64,000 bases of DNA from Erpobdella octoculata. Its lineage: Eukaryota; Annelida; Clitellata; Hirudinida; Erpobdellidae. The notes beneath the pieces were generated by a model. That model did not search any database. It was given only the letters and a program-made list of their open reading frames with translations, and was not told the origin of the DNA. Within the stretch, counting starts at the first letter, position 1; the number at the start of each line of letters is the position of its first letter. The stretch lies in the NCBI GenBank assembly GCA_963978895.1, contig OZ022239.1, positions 32,809,454-32,873,453 on the forward strand, read 5' to 3'. Positions 1 through 20,757 of this stretch are shown here, piece after piece. The translations under genes were made by a program, and so were the position numbers.

Positions 1-380
1 CACATTTGAGGTCCTGGAAACCAAATTTTCAAAAAATGGTGAAACACGTATATCATTATTTTTAGAGTAGAAACTAAATACTAATTTTACTTTTGTAGCA
101 TTTACAATTTTTGAGTAGCAGTTACTTTAAAAACCAAGTAACCCTATTTTACACCCCATATTTAAAGTCCTGGAAACCAAATTTTAAAAAAATGGTAAAA
201 CACGTATATCATTATTTATGGAGTAGAAACCAAATACTAATTTTGACTCCTGTAGCATTCACAGTTTTTGAGTAGCAGCTACTTTAAAAACCAAATAACC
301 CAATTTTCCAAGCCATATTTGAGGTCCGGGAAACCGAATTTTCAAAAAATGGTGAAACACATATCTTTTTATTTTTCAAG
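1..380. repeat. Tandem repeat, about 156 bp unit, 2.4 copies
   Basis: The same block (a CTGGAAACCAAATTTT-type start, then AAAATGGT, CACGTATATCATTATTT, GAGTAGAAAC and TTTAAAAACCAA) recurs with starts near 13, 169 and 326, so the period is 156-157 bp. Copies differ by scattered substitutions. The third copy fades after about 380 into AT-rich sequence. No coding potential is seen. Together with the microsatellite and the GC-rich terminus that follow, this resembles the central tandem repeats of non-autonomous Helitron-like (HINE/DINE-type) elements; that link is inference. Confidence 0.8.
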
Positions 381-588
381 AAGAATCCATATACTAAATT
401 TCAAAATCTCATCATTTTTGGTTTTCGAGATATACATTGTTTTAGAAAAAAGTTTGTTTTCCAGTTTCTTCCCCTCAGGAGCAAAATTTTCGAAAATCTT
501 TTTTTAATGGATGCTTACGCAATAAAAGTAATATAAGTTCCAAATTTCACGTTCCTAGGATGAGGCGTTTGAGCTCGGCGTTAATTAT

Positions 589-627
589 CAGTCAGTCAGT
601 CAGTCGGTCGGTCGGTCGGTCGGTCGG
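589..627. repeat. TCAG/TCGG microsatellite
   Basis: Four TCAG-like units followed by about six TCGG units lie just before a short AT-rich stretch and the GC-rich terminus at 653. Tetranucleotide runs in this position are common in Helitron-like non-autonomous elements. Confidence 0.9.
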
Positions 628-652
628 AGATTTTTAACCAAGTATATAGACA

Positions 653-690
653 CTAGCAGTGCCCGTAGCGGCTTCGCTCGCATGAAATTA
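653..690 (-). mobile_element. Possible Helitron-type 3' terminus
   Basis: Read on the minus strand, a GC-rich palindromic stretch (GCGAGCGAAGCCGC) is followed by CGGGCACTGCTAG and then T. An end CTAG followed by host T with a GC hairpin a dozen bases upstream is the Helitron 3' signature. The other end of this element was not identified. The bases 690-1235 hold no recognisable gene and may be the rest of the element plus the 5' region of the amphiphysin gene. Confidence 0.4.
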
Positions 691-1235
691 GAGAATTTGA
701 ACCGTGCATACATAGTAGAGTACAGCACGGATCAATTTTTTAGATCTCGGTTCGGCCCGTCGACAACTTGGCACAGCCCTTTTCAAAAACCGAAATTCCT
801 GGCCCGGCACGGCCCGTCTAATATGTATATATCTATGGTTTTAGGCCCGATAGTTCAAGTTTAATCAACGCATCTATTTACTGATACAAAAATTTTTTAT
901 AGACTGCATCTTAATAAATCAGAATTATAGAGTGTGCCTATAATTGAGTTACATAAAATAATATTACAAGAAAAAATTCGCCGCGGTTGTTAGACATGAC
1001 AAATCTGTTATTTGTTTTGCTACGTACAAATTTCCCTTTAAAAAGTGTTTCGGAGTTTATTGCAGTTTTATTATCTGTGTTTCGCTAACTTAGCGTTCGG
1101 ACTGCTTTTGCCGGTTTTTCGTTTATATACAAAACACAAAATCAATTAATAAATAAGTTTGTTTAAGTTTATTTAAAATATAAGCTAATTAAATAGAAAA
1201 CGCTAGTAAGTAAATACTAGTAAATAGGAAGGGAA

Positions 1236-9830
<8,595 letters not shown>

Positions 9831-11803
9831 TTGTTTTCTCGATTGATTGATTGGTTTCGTTATTTGTTCACTTTGTTGATTGTTTTATTTACACCTGCTT
9901 CCACCTGTGTCTCAATGAAATCAACTACTTGTTTGCCAAAACAGGAATCTCTGTCGGAGTCTCCCAATTGGACGATCGATTGCTAATTGCTATTGGCTGA
10001 TATAATTTGACCCTTTAATTTCTATCAGCTGATTTTTTTATCTATGATTGGTCATTTGATTTTTGTATCAGCTGATTGGTCATCTGATTGCTCTCCGCTG
10101 TTTGGTCACTTGATGGCTATCAGATGATATAATTGTTGACTGATTAATTGCTATCAGCTGTTTTTTATAGGCTGATTTATTGCTATCAGCTGTTTTTTAT
10201 AGGTTGATTGTTATCAGCTGACTGATTCACTCGTTCTCCACTCCCTCTCTTTAGCAAATATTGATATTTTCATAAGTTTCACTTTTTTAAAATTATCTTG
10301 GTAATTATTTCTGTCATCTGTATACTTAATTAGTTTCATTTTTTTTCTTCTAGTATCGTTACTTTCCGTTAGTCTTAAACGGGCTTCCTTTATATCGACT
10401 TCAGTTCATGTTAGCTAGATGCAGCCTTCCCTTTATTATTTGCTTTCTTTTTTTTCAAAGAAAAGCTCAATATATATATTTTTTTTAATTTTAAAAATTT
10501 AATTTTGTATAGGTGCTTTTTATCAGTTTATTTGGAACTTATATTTATGTTAGTATATGTACATGTTTGTAGTGCAAATCTTATGTTTATTGGCTTGTGT
10601 GCATAAGCTGCATATTTACTTTTTTCCTTGGTGACTTCAGTGCTGCCTAGCTAGCCCCAGCTGCATATTTACTTTCCTCCTGCTAGCCACGGCTTCCGAA
10701 GGCAAACAACTTTTTTGTGGGTTGATCGACGCATTTATTTCGTTGTAAAATAATTATATTTATGTTAATTGATGTGATGTCTTCTTGCAAAGCTCTTCAT
10801 TTCATTTTCGATTAAGTTGTGATCAGTTGCCTGCATTCTTTGATATTAAGTGATATTAAGTAATTTTTGTTTTAGAGAATGGGTAAGTATCAACTGTGTT
10901 TTGTTTGAAAATAAATATAAAAAAACAAATGTATAATAATTATACGTGTGAAAGAATTTGAATGGTTTCATTCATTTAAACCAATTTGTAAAGATTGGCT
11001 ACCTCTCTCTATGGTGTTGTGATTGGTCAACATTTGACCTACTTTTATTTGGTTTGTCTTTGTCTAATGGTCATAGTTTTCTGGAAGTCATTTACTTTTG
11101 ATGGTGTAGTCACATAAGAATTACAAGCTTATTACCTTATTCAAATCGACAGTGTAATTTTGTTAATATTTTTCACATTGTTTCGGTGAAGTTTGCAATA
11201 TCATTCTAGTTATTTATTAATTTTTTACTAAGCAAGTTAATATTTAAACTATTTTTTATAATTTTACGCAGCCAGCAAAGCAATCAATCATCCATTGTTA
11301 CTGCGTGCCTACGATTTAACACGAGCCTTTTTTGTTGTTTCTTTGTAAACAAGCTTTCGTTGGCAATATGCGAATTTAGTGAAGTCAGACAGTTTTGTTT
11401 TTCTCTACGTTTTCTTTCCTATCATTCTTTGCTCACCTGTTTGTCTACTTCAGTGCTGCCAATAAAGGTAACACTCATTGGTGCTCCAATCGCTAACCTA
11501 TTTTTCTTACATTTCCTGTTTAGTGTTTATCATACTTTTATATGGCTACCTGTCCAATGGCATGCTGCCAACCTTTATTGCACTTACCTGTCTAGTTACT
11601 CGTGCTTGGAAAGTATATCTTCTTGTTAACATTAGAGTTACGAACAGGCGAATCGGAATGTTTGTTGTTTAACTGTTTTTTTACGAGCCCAACATGTGAT
11701 TCAAGATTCAATTTCTGTTCAATGTTTAAAGCTTTATAACGGTTACATTTTTTTTTAGATGTATCTTTCCATCTACAAGAAGATGTATATAATATCTATA
11801 CGA

Positions 11804-11837
<34 letters not shown>

Positions 11838-14270
11838 GCAGATACTTCAAAAAAAGCCAACTTTTTGATTTTCTGCCACATGCTCCGTCATCAACTTCAC
11901 AGTCATCCTGTGTCACCTCAATATTCACAATATTTTCAAATTTTCCCTCTCTAACTTCCACGTTGCACGCTACTTGATTGATTGTTATATATATTTTTCT
12001 CATGAAAAGTTATTCTTTCTTTTTTGTTAGTCTTCAACAATGTGTATTATTATTAAAAAGAATAGAAAAGGGGCAGAGTATCCGGGACTTGCCATCTGAC
12101 ATCTCCAGGCACCGTCTGATTTTTCAAGACAAAAATTTGAGTCAGCGACTGATTCACAGTGACCAAGAAGTCTAACGAGTCAGGCTTGTAGGTATTATAA
12201 CAGTCAAGAGTGAATCCGCAAACGTAACGAGTTAAATGACGCATGAGTTCAAGTTTATATACCTACATCGCATTGGAAACCACGAAATGGGTCGATACTT
12301 GATTTAATTTGTATGCACATCAGATCAACAAACTTCAAAATAACAATAGAAATAATGCAGAAGTTACATACATAGTTTACAATTTATATTTATAATTTGA
12401 ATACTATAATTTATAATATACACGCTCGTTTCAAAACAGCTCAAAGTAGATGCTTAGCTCGGAACACGAAACGTAACGTGATGTAAAAGTAATGTAAATC
12501 AGAGTATGTAACTATATGTAACCATTTATATCATATGTTAGAATCATGTTACAATGCAGTTCAACATTCACACGATTATTTCAGCAAGAACGGACGAGTT
12601 AGGAAGTTTTCAAGAAACCAATATAATTACCCGTATAAGAAACAGGAAAAACAGAAGCAGAAAATTTGTTTCGTTGCTTTCTTTACTTGACTCACCTGAT
12701 ACTACTACTACTACTATTAATAATAATAACTAATAATAATAATTAGTAGCAAGACAACACCATGCATTGCAACAACAACACAACGATGCTACGGCATACT
12801 GCAGCGACCACAGGAGTCGTTGCATGCAGCAACACGCAATAAAAAGGCTCGAACACAGCCTGCCACTTTAGGCTACGACCAATCACGTGTGCTCGGAAGC
12901 GTGCGGGAAAAAATAAAGCAGGCCACATTTAAGCACGTGAAAACCAGTACAAATGCATCTTTTCTCCATTGCGGCAGCCTGTGAGTCGGGTCTAAGTTTA
13001 AAAGTGGAATTTTAGAAGAAAGTCAGGCGTCGCTTTACAATAAAACTGGAATGAAAAACAAGATAGAATAAAACATATTTATGATGATGATAATAATTAT
13101 ACGTGACACAAACAACGATAGCAGTCTACGTGGCAATTCGACACACGCCAGCAAGCACGTATCGTTCCGATGCAAAACGCTTATACATATACATGCATGC
13201 ATGTACACACACGGGAAAGTTATTTGAAATTGAGGGCAGTTGTTTGATTAAATAAATAAATTGAATATTTGCTAAAATGTCCCAGGTGATAATGAAGAAA
13301 GATACTTCGAACACAAATCACTCAAAACAGACAGAGATATTGATGAATAATTTCAGCTACAGAGCAAGTGAAAGAGGTCTGAACGTAGTGCAACCACCAA
13401 ATGCCCAAAAATACAATAGCCGAAAAAAAAAAAAGAATCACATAAACACCCTCATACTGTACACAAATTTCTTCTACTATTTTGAGTATATTGTTCAAAT
13501 CTTCTGAATTCGAACAGTTACCAGTCAACGATCGTTTGATTGATTTCTATAGTTAGGTTGAAAAAAATTGAAACAAACGATTTACAATTATTGAAAAGAT
13601 CATTATGGTGGTGCATCTAACATTTCATCAAGAGAATAAATAAATTAAATTACATAGCAAGAATTCATTCACCTGTATGATCGACCTACCTGGACCGACA
13701 AGTCTACTACTAATTTATAAACGATCAACCAATGAGAAGACTCGAAACAATGAAAACCGACGAATGAGACGAAAGCAAGAGCATTGCCGACGGCAACCAC
13801 AGATACAACACAGATACTGTTTTGTCTATCGAAGGATGCTTGAAAACAACAAAATATACAATTGTGATCGAGTCACATGTGAGCACATTGGTTATCCGTG
13901 TGTTTACGTGCAACTCTGATGGTTCTCACGTGTAAGTTCACTCAGTTACGCATGTCTCGGCTAGCGGTACGACTACGCAGAACGGGCGTACATGTACGAT
14001 ACGCAGAAGGATTGAATTTGAGAATCGACACAACAGAAGAATAACAATAAGTAATCATTCGTTTACTAACCACCTATATCTCTATCCATTTTTAATTAGT
14101 CACAGAGAGATAGTGAAAAAAAAACATAAAAATACAAAAAAAGGACGTCCAATAAAAAGACTGGTAGAGGCTTGGAGGAGCGACTGCAGAATTTCGTTGT
14201 AGAAGTAATTTTAATGGTCTCACGGTGAGAGTAAAACTAGCGAGGCAGCAGAGCGGAAAGTAGGTGGAGT
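9831..14270. other. Intergenic region, no gene seen
   Basis: This AT-rich stretch separates the amphiphysin stop from the Rab5 stop (convergent genes). The first part is probably amphiphysin 3' UTR; an AATAAA lies near 10910. Loose repeats of TATCAGCTGATT-type words occur at 9990-10220, and a TA run at 11806-11836. Two CACGTG words occur near 12884 and 12936. Short open frames here have no splice structure, biased codons or recognisable domain. I see no RNA gene. Confidence 0.6.
10909..10915 (+). terminator. Candidate poly(A) signal, amphiphysin gene
   Basis: AATAAAT inside GAAAATAAATATAAAAAAAC, about 1.1 kb after the stop codon. AT-rich context makes chance occurrence likely. Confidence 0.3.
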
Positions 14271-16509
14271 CTATTTACAGCAGCTGCTCGATGATGGCTG
14301 ACTGGTTTGGCTGAGGTCGACGCCCTGCGAACGAGCGGCCTTGCTCGCGTCGTTCTTCGGCAGCTTCCGAGCTGAAAATTAAAAGACTCGCATGAAATGG
14401 TGTCAAGACTTGATGGTGCAGCAACTCGCAGGGCTGCTGGCTCAACTGTTAAATTATCACCAATTCAAAACAGAAGTTAGCACCAAGCTGCTAATTGCCA
14501 CTGAACATCAAACAAAGCATGGACGTAATCATCATCTGACCTTAACCCTGCTACTACCAAGAGTAAAATAACAATAATCGGAATTCAGTGAAATTTTGAC
14601 CAAATTAAAAAAAAAATGGGTCTTGTAAGGAGAGAGGGTAAATTTGTACGAAGTCACAAAATTTCATTAAATTCTGATCATGGGTGTAGCAGGGGCAGCT
14701 TTTTCAAGTACCTCTGGGGTCATTATTGCACGATTAAATAAGTCAAACCTATAAATTATAATCTAGATACGAATTACAGTGGGACTGACCGATGGCGAGA
14801 AAGATGTCGTTGACATTTACGGCCGTTTTCGCGGAGGTCTCCATGAAAAGGAGATTGTTCTCTTCGGCGTACTGCTGGGCCTCCTGAAAAACAAATTAAT
14901 AAATTATTATCATTAGACATGGGGACAAATTAATGACTTTAATAAATTATTATCGTTAGACATGGGAACAAATTAATGACTTTAATAAACTATTATCATT
15001 AGACATGGGAATTAATTAATGACTCTAATAAACTATTATCATTAGACACTGGAACAAATTAATGACAATCATCAGTTGTAACTTACAATAATGATATATG
15101 ATTGTCATGAGATAATAATTAGTTTTTCCATAATTATAAGGAAAAAAGAATTATAAGAGTAATTATATATTCATGCCAAGTGATATCAATTATTATTTCA
15201 GCCCAAAAGTGATCATCATCATCACCACTCACAGCATGTTCAACCATTCGCTTCTGGGCCAGGTCGCACTTGTTTCCTGCAAGCGCCATGACGATGTTGG
15301 GACTTGCCTGCCTCTGTAACTCCTTGACCCAATTCTTGGCTCTTATGAAAGTGTCCTAGATGTCAGAGAAAATGTAGAAAAGACAAATTATTGAAAAAAA
15401 AAGAATATATTAATCAGATTTTATACAAATTCTTATAACTCCAAAACATCATCATCATAATCATCAGTGCTATGTGAAACACCATGACCGCGGTCGCCAT
15501 ATTTATGATTGATTTCCACCCTATCAAGCAGCTAGCTACTATACTAAGCTAGCTTCTATTAGCTCTTTTAAGTTTAATAAGTTTACAAAATTGATAGACC
15601 TCAAGAATTTAGACAAAAACAATTTAATCTAGCATTTTTTTAAATCGCAAAAAGATGTTAAAACAAAAAAATTAAAAACTATCAATTAAATTATCTTTAA
15701 TGGAAAATAGATAAAATTTTAAATGTCAATTCAGCATGTAGTTCAGCCGATTACTCGGACTAATTATCGAATAATTAACATCAGCATGTAAATTGCTAAT
15801 TGGAGATTTATTTCAGCTGACTCATTGCAAAAACATTTTAATTGGGTACGAATTATCAACAAGCAAATCAAGGAGTTTCTGTTGTGTGTTATTTCTGATC
15901 TATTATTAAAATAAGCTAGCTCTTTTTGAATTTTCGGTATAAATAAATGTTAAATGACAGAAGAAAAAAATAAAATTTAAAAAAAGGCATCAATAATTAA
16001 ATAAATAAACAAACAAAGTACTGTTATTAAAACCAGCTTGTAAGATTAAATGTTATAATTTCAGATGCATAACTTTACAGCACAAAATGTAAAATATAAA
16101 TAAAAAGAAAACTCAACGGGATTGGTGATGTCGTAGACGATGATGGCCGCCTGCGATCCCCGATAGTACATGGGGGCGAGACTGTGGTACCTCTCCTGTC
16201 CGGCCGTATCCCAGATTTCAAACTTTACGGTCGTGTCGTCCAGCACTACCGTCTGTGTCAGGAAGGCAGCTGACAGGAAATGGAAATTGAATAATAAAAA
16301 AAATTAAGATAAATTCAAGCTTCATTAACCTACCAAACATTACAAAATACAACTTCTCATGAATCACACTCACAAACTTATTCAGACATACATAAAATAT
16401 GCCCAGTTTCTCTATCCTTCAATTCATCTCACTAAAGTTTCAGACATCAAAAATTCTTTTCGGGACATTTATAGATCAGTAAACCCGAGCTTTTTAGAAG
16501 ATGGTGGTG

Positions 16510-16552
<43 letters not shown>

Positions 16553-16801
16553 TGATTTGAGCTTGTGCACCAAACAAAAGCAGTGACCAAAAAATCACAA
16601 AAACAATAACAAATCCAGCTAACCTCCAATAGTACTCTCCTGGTACTCATGGAACTGTCCCTTGACAAACCTTAGCACCAGACTGGACTTGCCAACTGCT
16701 GACTCCCCCAACAGGACAAGCTTGAACTGACAGGCCTTGACCTGCTGTGGGGCTCCATTTGTCTCTCTCGTGGTGGCTGAACTGCGGCTTGATGCTGCCA
16801 T
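14271..16801 (-). CDS. RAB5: Rab5 small GTPase
   Basis: Early-endosome Rab GTPase controlling endocytic vesicle fusion. Exons on the minus strand: 16801-16624, 16269-16118, 15355-15233, 14883-14790, 14371-14271; 648 nt, 215 aa, the usual Rab5 length. Visible motifs: P-loop GESAVGKS (32-39), switch I ESTIG (55-59), switch II WDTAGQE (79-85), guanine-specificity NKCD (138-141) and ETSAK (166-170). The C-terminus is SSSSCCK, a double-cysteine prenylation site. The ATG at 16801 is preceded by an acceptor at about 16834 (ATCCAG), so a 5' UTR exon probably lies upstream. Nothing looks broken. The fourth exon keeps the Rab5 order [10 protein letters not shown]. Which Rab5 paralogue this is cannot be told. 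Confidence 0.97.
14888..15065. repeat. Tandem repeat in Rab5 intron, 50-60 bp unit
   Basis: About four copies of a block containing ACAAATTAATGACTTTAATA, AATTATTATC and TTAGACATGGGA follow the start of exon 4 (in plus-strand terms just above 14883). Copies differ at a few positions. Confidence 0.8.
16514..16550. repeat. TA dinucleotide run
   Basis: About 17 TA units within the first coding intron of Rab5. Confidence 0.95.
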
Positions 16802-16834
16802 TTCTCGTTCGATGTCGGCGTTGGTTGTCTGGAT

Positions 16835-17910
16835 GGCAAAGGTGATAAGAACTTTAGTCAGAATAGGATGGCCTATAAAAAATGGCATCAATGATTAGGC
16901 AATTAAAATTGGAAACTGCCCTTTAATTAATAAATGTGACATATGCCTATTATAGTGTTGTAGAGAAAAATCTCACTGACAACAGTACTTAAAAAAGTCT
17001 AATTTACAAAACAAAAAATGGGTTTATTTATATTTAAAACAAAAATATTTATCGTCTAAAAATTTTGAAATTACACTGATAAGATTTAAATTAAGACTAT
17101 TATTACACCATATGATATACAAAAAGTAATGAAACCCTTTTAGCAACACAATAATACATAATGTCCATGACATGAAAAACAGGTCAGATATTCAACGACG
17201 TACCGTTCAAAGTACAAACAAAGAAATTTTAATTCCAAAATTTGACATATTTTCACTTTACAGTACAACAACAGAATGAACCCAAATACGCCCCAAAAAA
17301 CCACGTACGGCTATTCAGCTGATAAACATCTCAACCTTCGGCCTAAACAACAAGAGAATGGACTATTGAAACTATTGCGAGTCAGGTGATTGGATATAAA
17401 AAGATGCAATGAAATATGCATGATGGGCCGGTGACAGCGGATGAAAGCGATGACGCAGACAGAAAATGCGTAAATAAAAATGACAATTAAAATAGCTGAA
17501 AACATTAAATAAATAATTGACAACCTGAAGACCTTAAAAAATGCTCAAAAGATACGCTTAGAACGAAGTAAATAGCAACTAATCTAGGCTGCGTATAACA
17601 ATTCCGTCTTATGCTAATGAGGCGGTGTGTTGATAGGAGATGCACAATCTGGTTAATAATTTCTGCCTTAATCACTTTTACATTTTTATTAGAATTAATT
17701 ACAAAAACTTTGTTTTATTTTGTAAAATGTAAAACAAAATTTCTGAATTACAGTTTAGTTAAAAATAATAATCTTGCTCTTGACAGTTCGATCAGCTTAA
17801 ATACATGAATATTATTACTTACTTAAACTTGTTAGGTCTTAAAATAAATACCTGCTTTTAAATTTACAGAGTTAAAATTTGATAGTTTAATTAAAATATT
17901 TGGTAAAAGC
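16835..17910. other. Rab5 upstream region, nothing recognised
   Basis: AT-rich DNA that should contain the Rab5 promoter and 5' UTR exon. No open frame with gene-like composition and no repeat family is recognisable; a first exon cannot be placed from sequence alone. Confidence 0.5.
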
Positions 17911-18103
17911 TGCCTGTGTTCTTCACAAACTTATCCAAAATTAATTACTCAGTGGTCACAACAGTGTGTAAAAAAAGTAATTAATTTTGGATAATTAAAT
18001 TACTGAATTACTATAAACAAATGTTAATAACTTGTTACAATTGAAATGACTTTGAAACTTTAAATCTATGGAAAAAAGTTTGTGAAGAACAAAGGCAGCT
18101 TGA
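17911..18103. repeat. Fold-back inverted repeat
   Basis: AGCTGCCT-GTGTTCTTCACAAACTT at 17911-17935 is matched in inverse by AAGTTTGTGAAGAACAAAGG plus CAGCTT at 18078-18103. A second, inner pair (TCCAAAATTAATTAC against GTAATTAATTTTGGA) lies between them. The arms border the decayed hAT transposase fragment on its 3' side and may be part of that element. Confidence 0.65.
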
Positions 18104-19206
18104 AACAAAACCAAGTTGGACTCGCCAAATCGGTGGGTCTTTTCAAAATGAACAGAATCTATGATGTTGTAGAAAGCACGCTTCATGAGCTCGCTTGAAG
18201 TAACTGTAGAACCAATAACATGGTAATGACCCAAATTTGAGGTGACTACAGAGCCGGCCAGCCAGGTGCTCTGAACCCGTTTGCGCTTTACTGACAATAC
18301 ATGGTCATCATCATTTGATCAATTACCTTTGCAGATCGCAATAAAGCAAGAAGGCTTTCTTCAGCTGTGAAGATCAGTTCCATAGCAAGAGACACATTGC
18401 ACGAGCGACCTTTCAACAAAGCATTGACCGGTGACAGCAAGCTCAGTATTTTGACAATGGCATCTGAAAAAAAATCCGACTTTGAAACTTTGTTGAGCCG
18501 CCCAGCTGCTTCAACAAAAATTAGCCGGAGCCTTTTCTAAGTTGGCAACAATTTCGAGGGTCTGCAAAATTTCCTCGGTTGCTTTTGACAACCATTGCAG
18601 ATTGATAAGGGTCAGTCTATTTTTGAGCAAGTAACAGCTTTATTGTGTCATCTCCTTATGTGTTAGTCACAAAATTTCAGCGGAAAAACACAGAGAATTG
18701 ATCCCATAAGCTCAAAAAGTTTTTCACTTTTATCTCTGATTTCATAGCGTTTGCAAACACAAGATGGAATTGGTGATTATAGCAGTGCACGTACGGAATT
18801 CGGTCGCCAGACTGTTTTGCAATATTTTCTGGACACCTCCTTTTCCGCCGCTCATTACACTGGCGTCGTCATAACATTGACTCAAAATTCGAGCGGGGTT
18901 CAGATGCTGAGCCTGAAGCTCTGTAAGCAACAAACGAGTCGGGCTTTTATCATCTAACTCACTAGCCTTGATCATTGAGATCATGCGCTTTACTGCCTTT
19001 CCACTACGCACATAGCGAATGGCAGTCGATATATCCTTGACATTGCACTGATCTCGAGTTTCGTCGCACTTGATCAAATACAAGTTAATGTCAGAATCTT
19101 TGCATTCTTTGACAATCAAAACTTGTACTGGTTGTACTACCTGTGCCATCAATTCGATTACATCGTTTTGGATAAAAGGCGACATGTACTTGGCATTATA
19201 AGGCAT
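18050..19206 (-). pseudogene. Decayed hAT-type transposase
   Basis: Reading on the minus strand from 19206, a frame of about 150 codons contains CDETRDQCN and RILSQCYDDASVMSGGKGG, words typical of the DUF4371/hAT transposase core (usually CYDGASVMSG and a gene-family DETTD). It breaks near 18742. A later piece (18480-18300) reads like the middle of the same family (SLAMELIFTAEESL), and 18297-18050 contains RKRVQSTWLAGSVVTS, resembling the region before the C-terminal dimerisation domain. Several stops and frame shifts separate the pieces and the N-terminal DNA-binding part is absent, so no functional enzyme can be made. The associated terminus is the entry at 19385. Confidence 0.7.
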
Positions 19207-19384
19207 GTTTGGTCAAATCCTACACAATGAAAATAGAAAATTCAAACAACTTATTAAATAAGACACCTACATTTGCTTTGTTAAACTGAACAGCAATAAA
19301 AAAACTGGGAGACCTGATTGAGCTGGGGGGGCCTAACCAAAACTGAAAGGGGCATGAACAAAACTGAAAGAACTGGGCCCTTCC

Positions 19385-19409
19385 GGCTCCATAGCTGGTT
19401 ACGGCCCTG
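19385..19409 (-). mobile_element. hAT-type terminal inverted repeat end
   Basis: On the minus strand the element begins CAGGGCCGTAACCAGCTATG, a typical hAT end (CAGGG-CGTA). It sits 180 bp upstream of the transposase fragment, in the right orientation. The following plus-strand octamer is AAACGCAC, which is already the first unit of the satellite. The opposite end of the element was not found. Confidence 0.6.
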
Positions 19410-20757
19410 AAACGCACCAAGCCGCACTAAGCCGCACCAAACTGTACCAAACCGCACCAAAACGCACCAAGCGCACCAAACCCCACCAAACCGAATTAAA
19501 CTGCTTTAAACAAAACTGCATCACACCGCAGCACATCGCAACACACCGCAGCATACCAAACCACACGCACCAAGCCGCACCACACTGAACCAAGTCAAAC
19601 CAAGCCACACCAAGCCGCACCAAACTGCATTAAAATGCTTTAAACCACACTGCACCACACCACACCACAAAGCACCACACCGCACCAAACCGCATTGAGC
19701 TGATTTAAACCACTGCACACCACACCACACCACACCAAATTGCACCAATCCGCACCACACGCACCAAGCCGAACAAAACTGCACTAAGCCGCACAACACC
19801 GCACCGCACCAAGCCACACCAAACCGCACTGAACTGATTTAAGCCACTGCACACCATACCACACCACATTGCATCAAACCGCATTAAATGTTTTAAACCC
19901 CACTGCACCACACCACACCGCGTTACACCGCACGAAGACCCACCAAGCCGAACCGCACCACACGCACCAAGCCGCACCAAGCCACACCAAACCGCACCAA
20001 ACCGCACCAAACCGCATTAAACTGCTTTAAACCACACTGCACCACACCACACCAAACAGCTCCAAGCGGACAAAAGAGCCCCAAGCGGACCAAACCGCAT
20101 TGAACAGTTTAAACAACACTGCACCAAACCACACCAAACCGCACAACACCGCACCAAACCGGCCAAGCCTCACCACACTGCACCAAGCCACACCAAGCAG
20201 CACCAAATTGCACAAAACAACTACAAACAGCTCCAATCGCACCAAACCGCATAAAACTGCTTTAAACCTTACTGCATCACACCGCACAAGGCTGCACCAA
20301 GCGCACTACACGCACCAAACCGCATTAAACTGCTTTAAACCACACTGCACCACACCGCACAAAACCGCACCAAACAGCACCAAACGGACAAAACAGACTC
20401 AAGCGGATCAAACAGCACCAAACCGCATTTAACTGCTTTAAACAACATTGCACCAAACCACACCGCATCACACCGCACCACACCGCACCGCACCGCACCA
20501 CACCGCACCAAGCCGACCAAACCGCACCACACTGCACCAAGCCGTACTTTACTGGATCCAAAACGCACCAAGCCGCACCAACTGGCACCAAGCAGAACCA
20601 TACCGCACCAAACCACACCAATACACCAAGCGCACAGAACCGTGTTTAAAACCACACCGCACCGCACCACACAGCACCACACCGCACAACATTGCACCAC
20701 ACCGCACCGCAACACACCGCACCAAGCCGTACCACACTGGATCCAAAACGCACCAAG
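19410..20757. repeat. GCACC-type satellite with higher-order pattern
   Basis: About 1.35 kb built of near-decamer units such as GCACCAAACC, GCACCAAGCC and GCACCACACC. Interspersed are about eleven copies of a different box, GCATTAAACTGCTTTAAACC followed by ACACTGCA, starting near 19490, 19627, 19692, 19828, 19880, 20013, 20097, 20250, 20322, 20426 and 20641. Spacing between boxes varies from about 50 to 215 bp, so the array expands by whole decamers between fixed boxes. The minus-strand frames across it (Cys/Gly/Val/Trp-rich) are repeat translations, not genes. Left edge: the hAT end; right edge: a LINE reverse transcriptase cut mid-domain. Confidence 0.9.

Noticed and set aside
12880..12945. 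Two CACGTG E-box words as a possible promoter
   Set aside because: No gene start lies nearby on either strand; two hexamers in 4 kb are not evidence.
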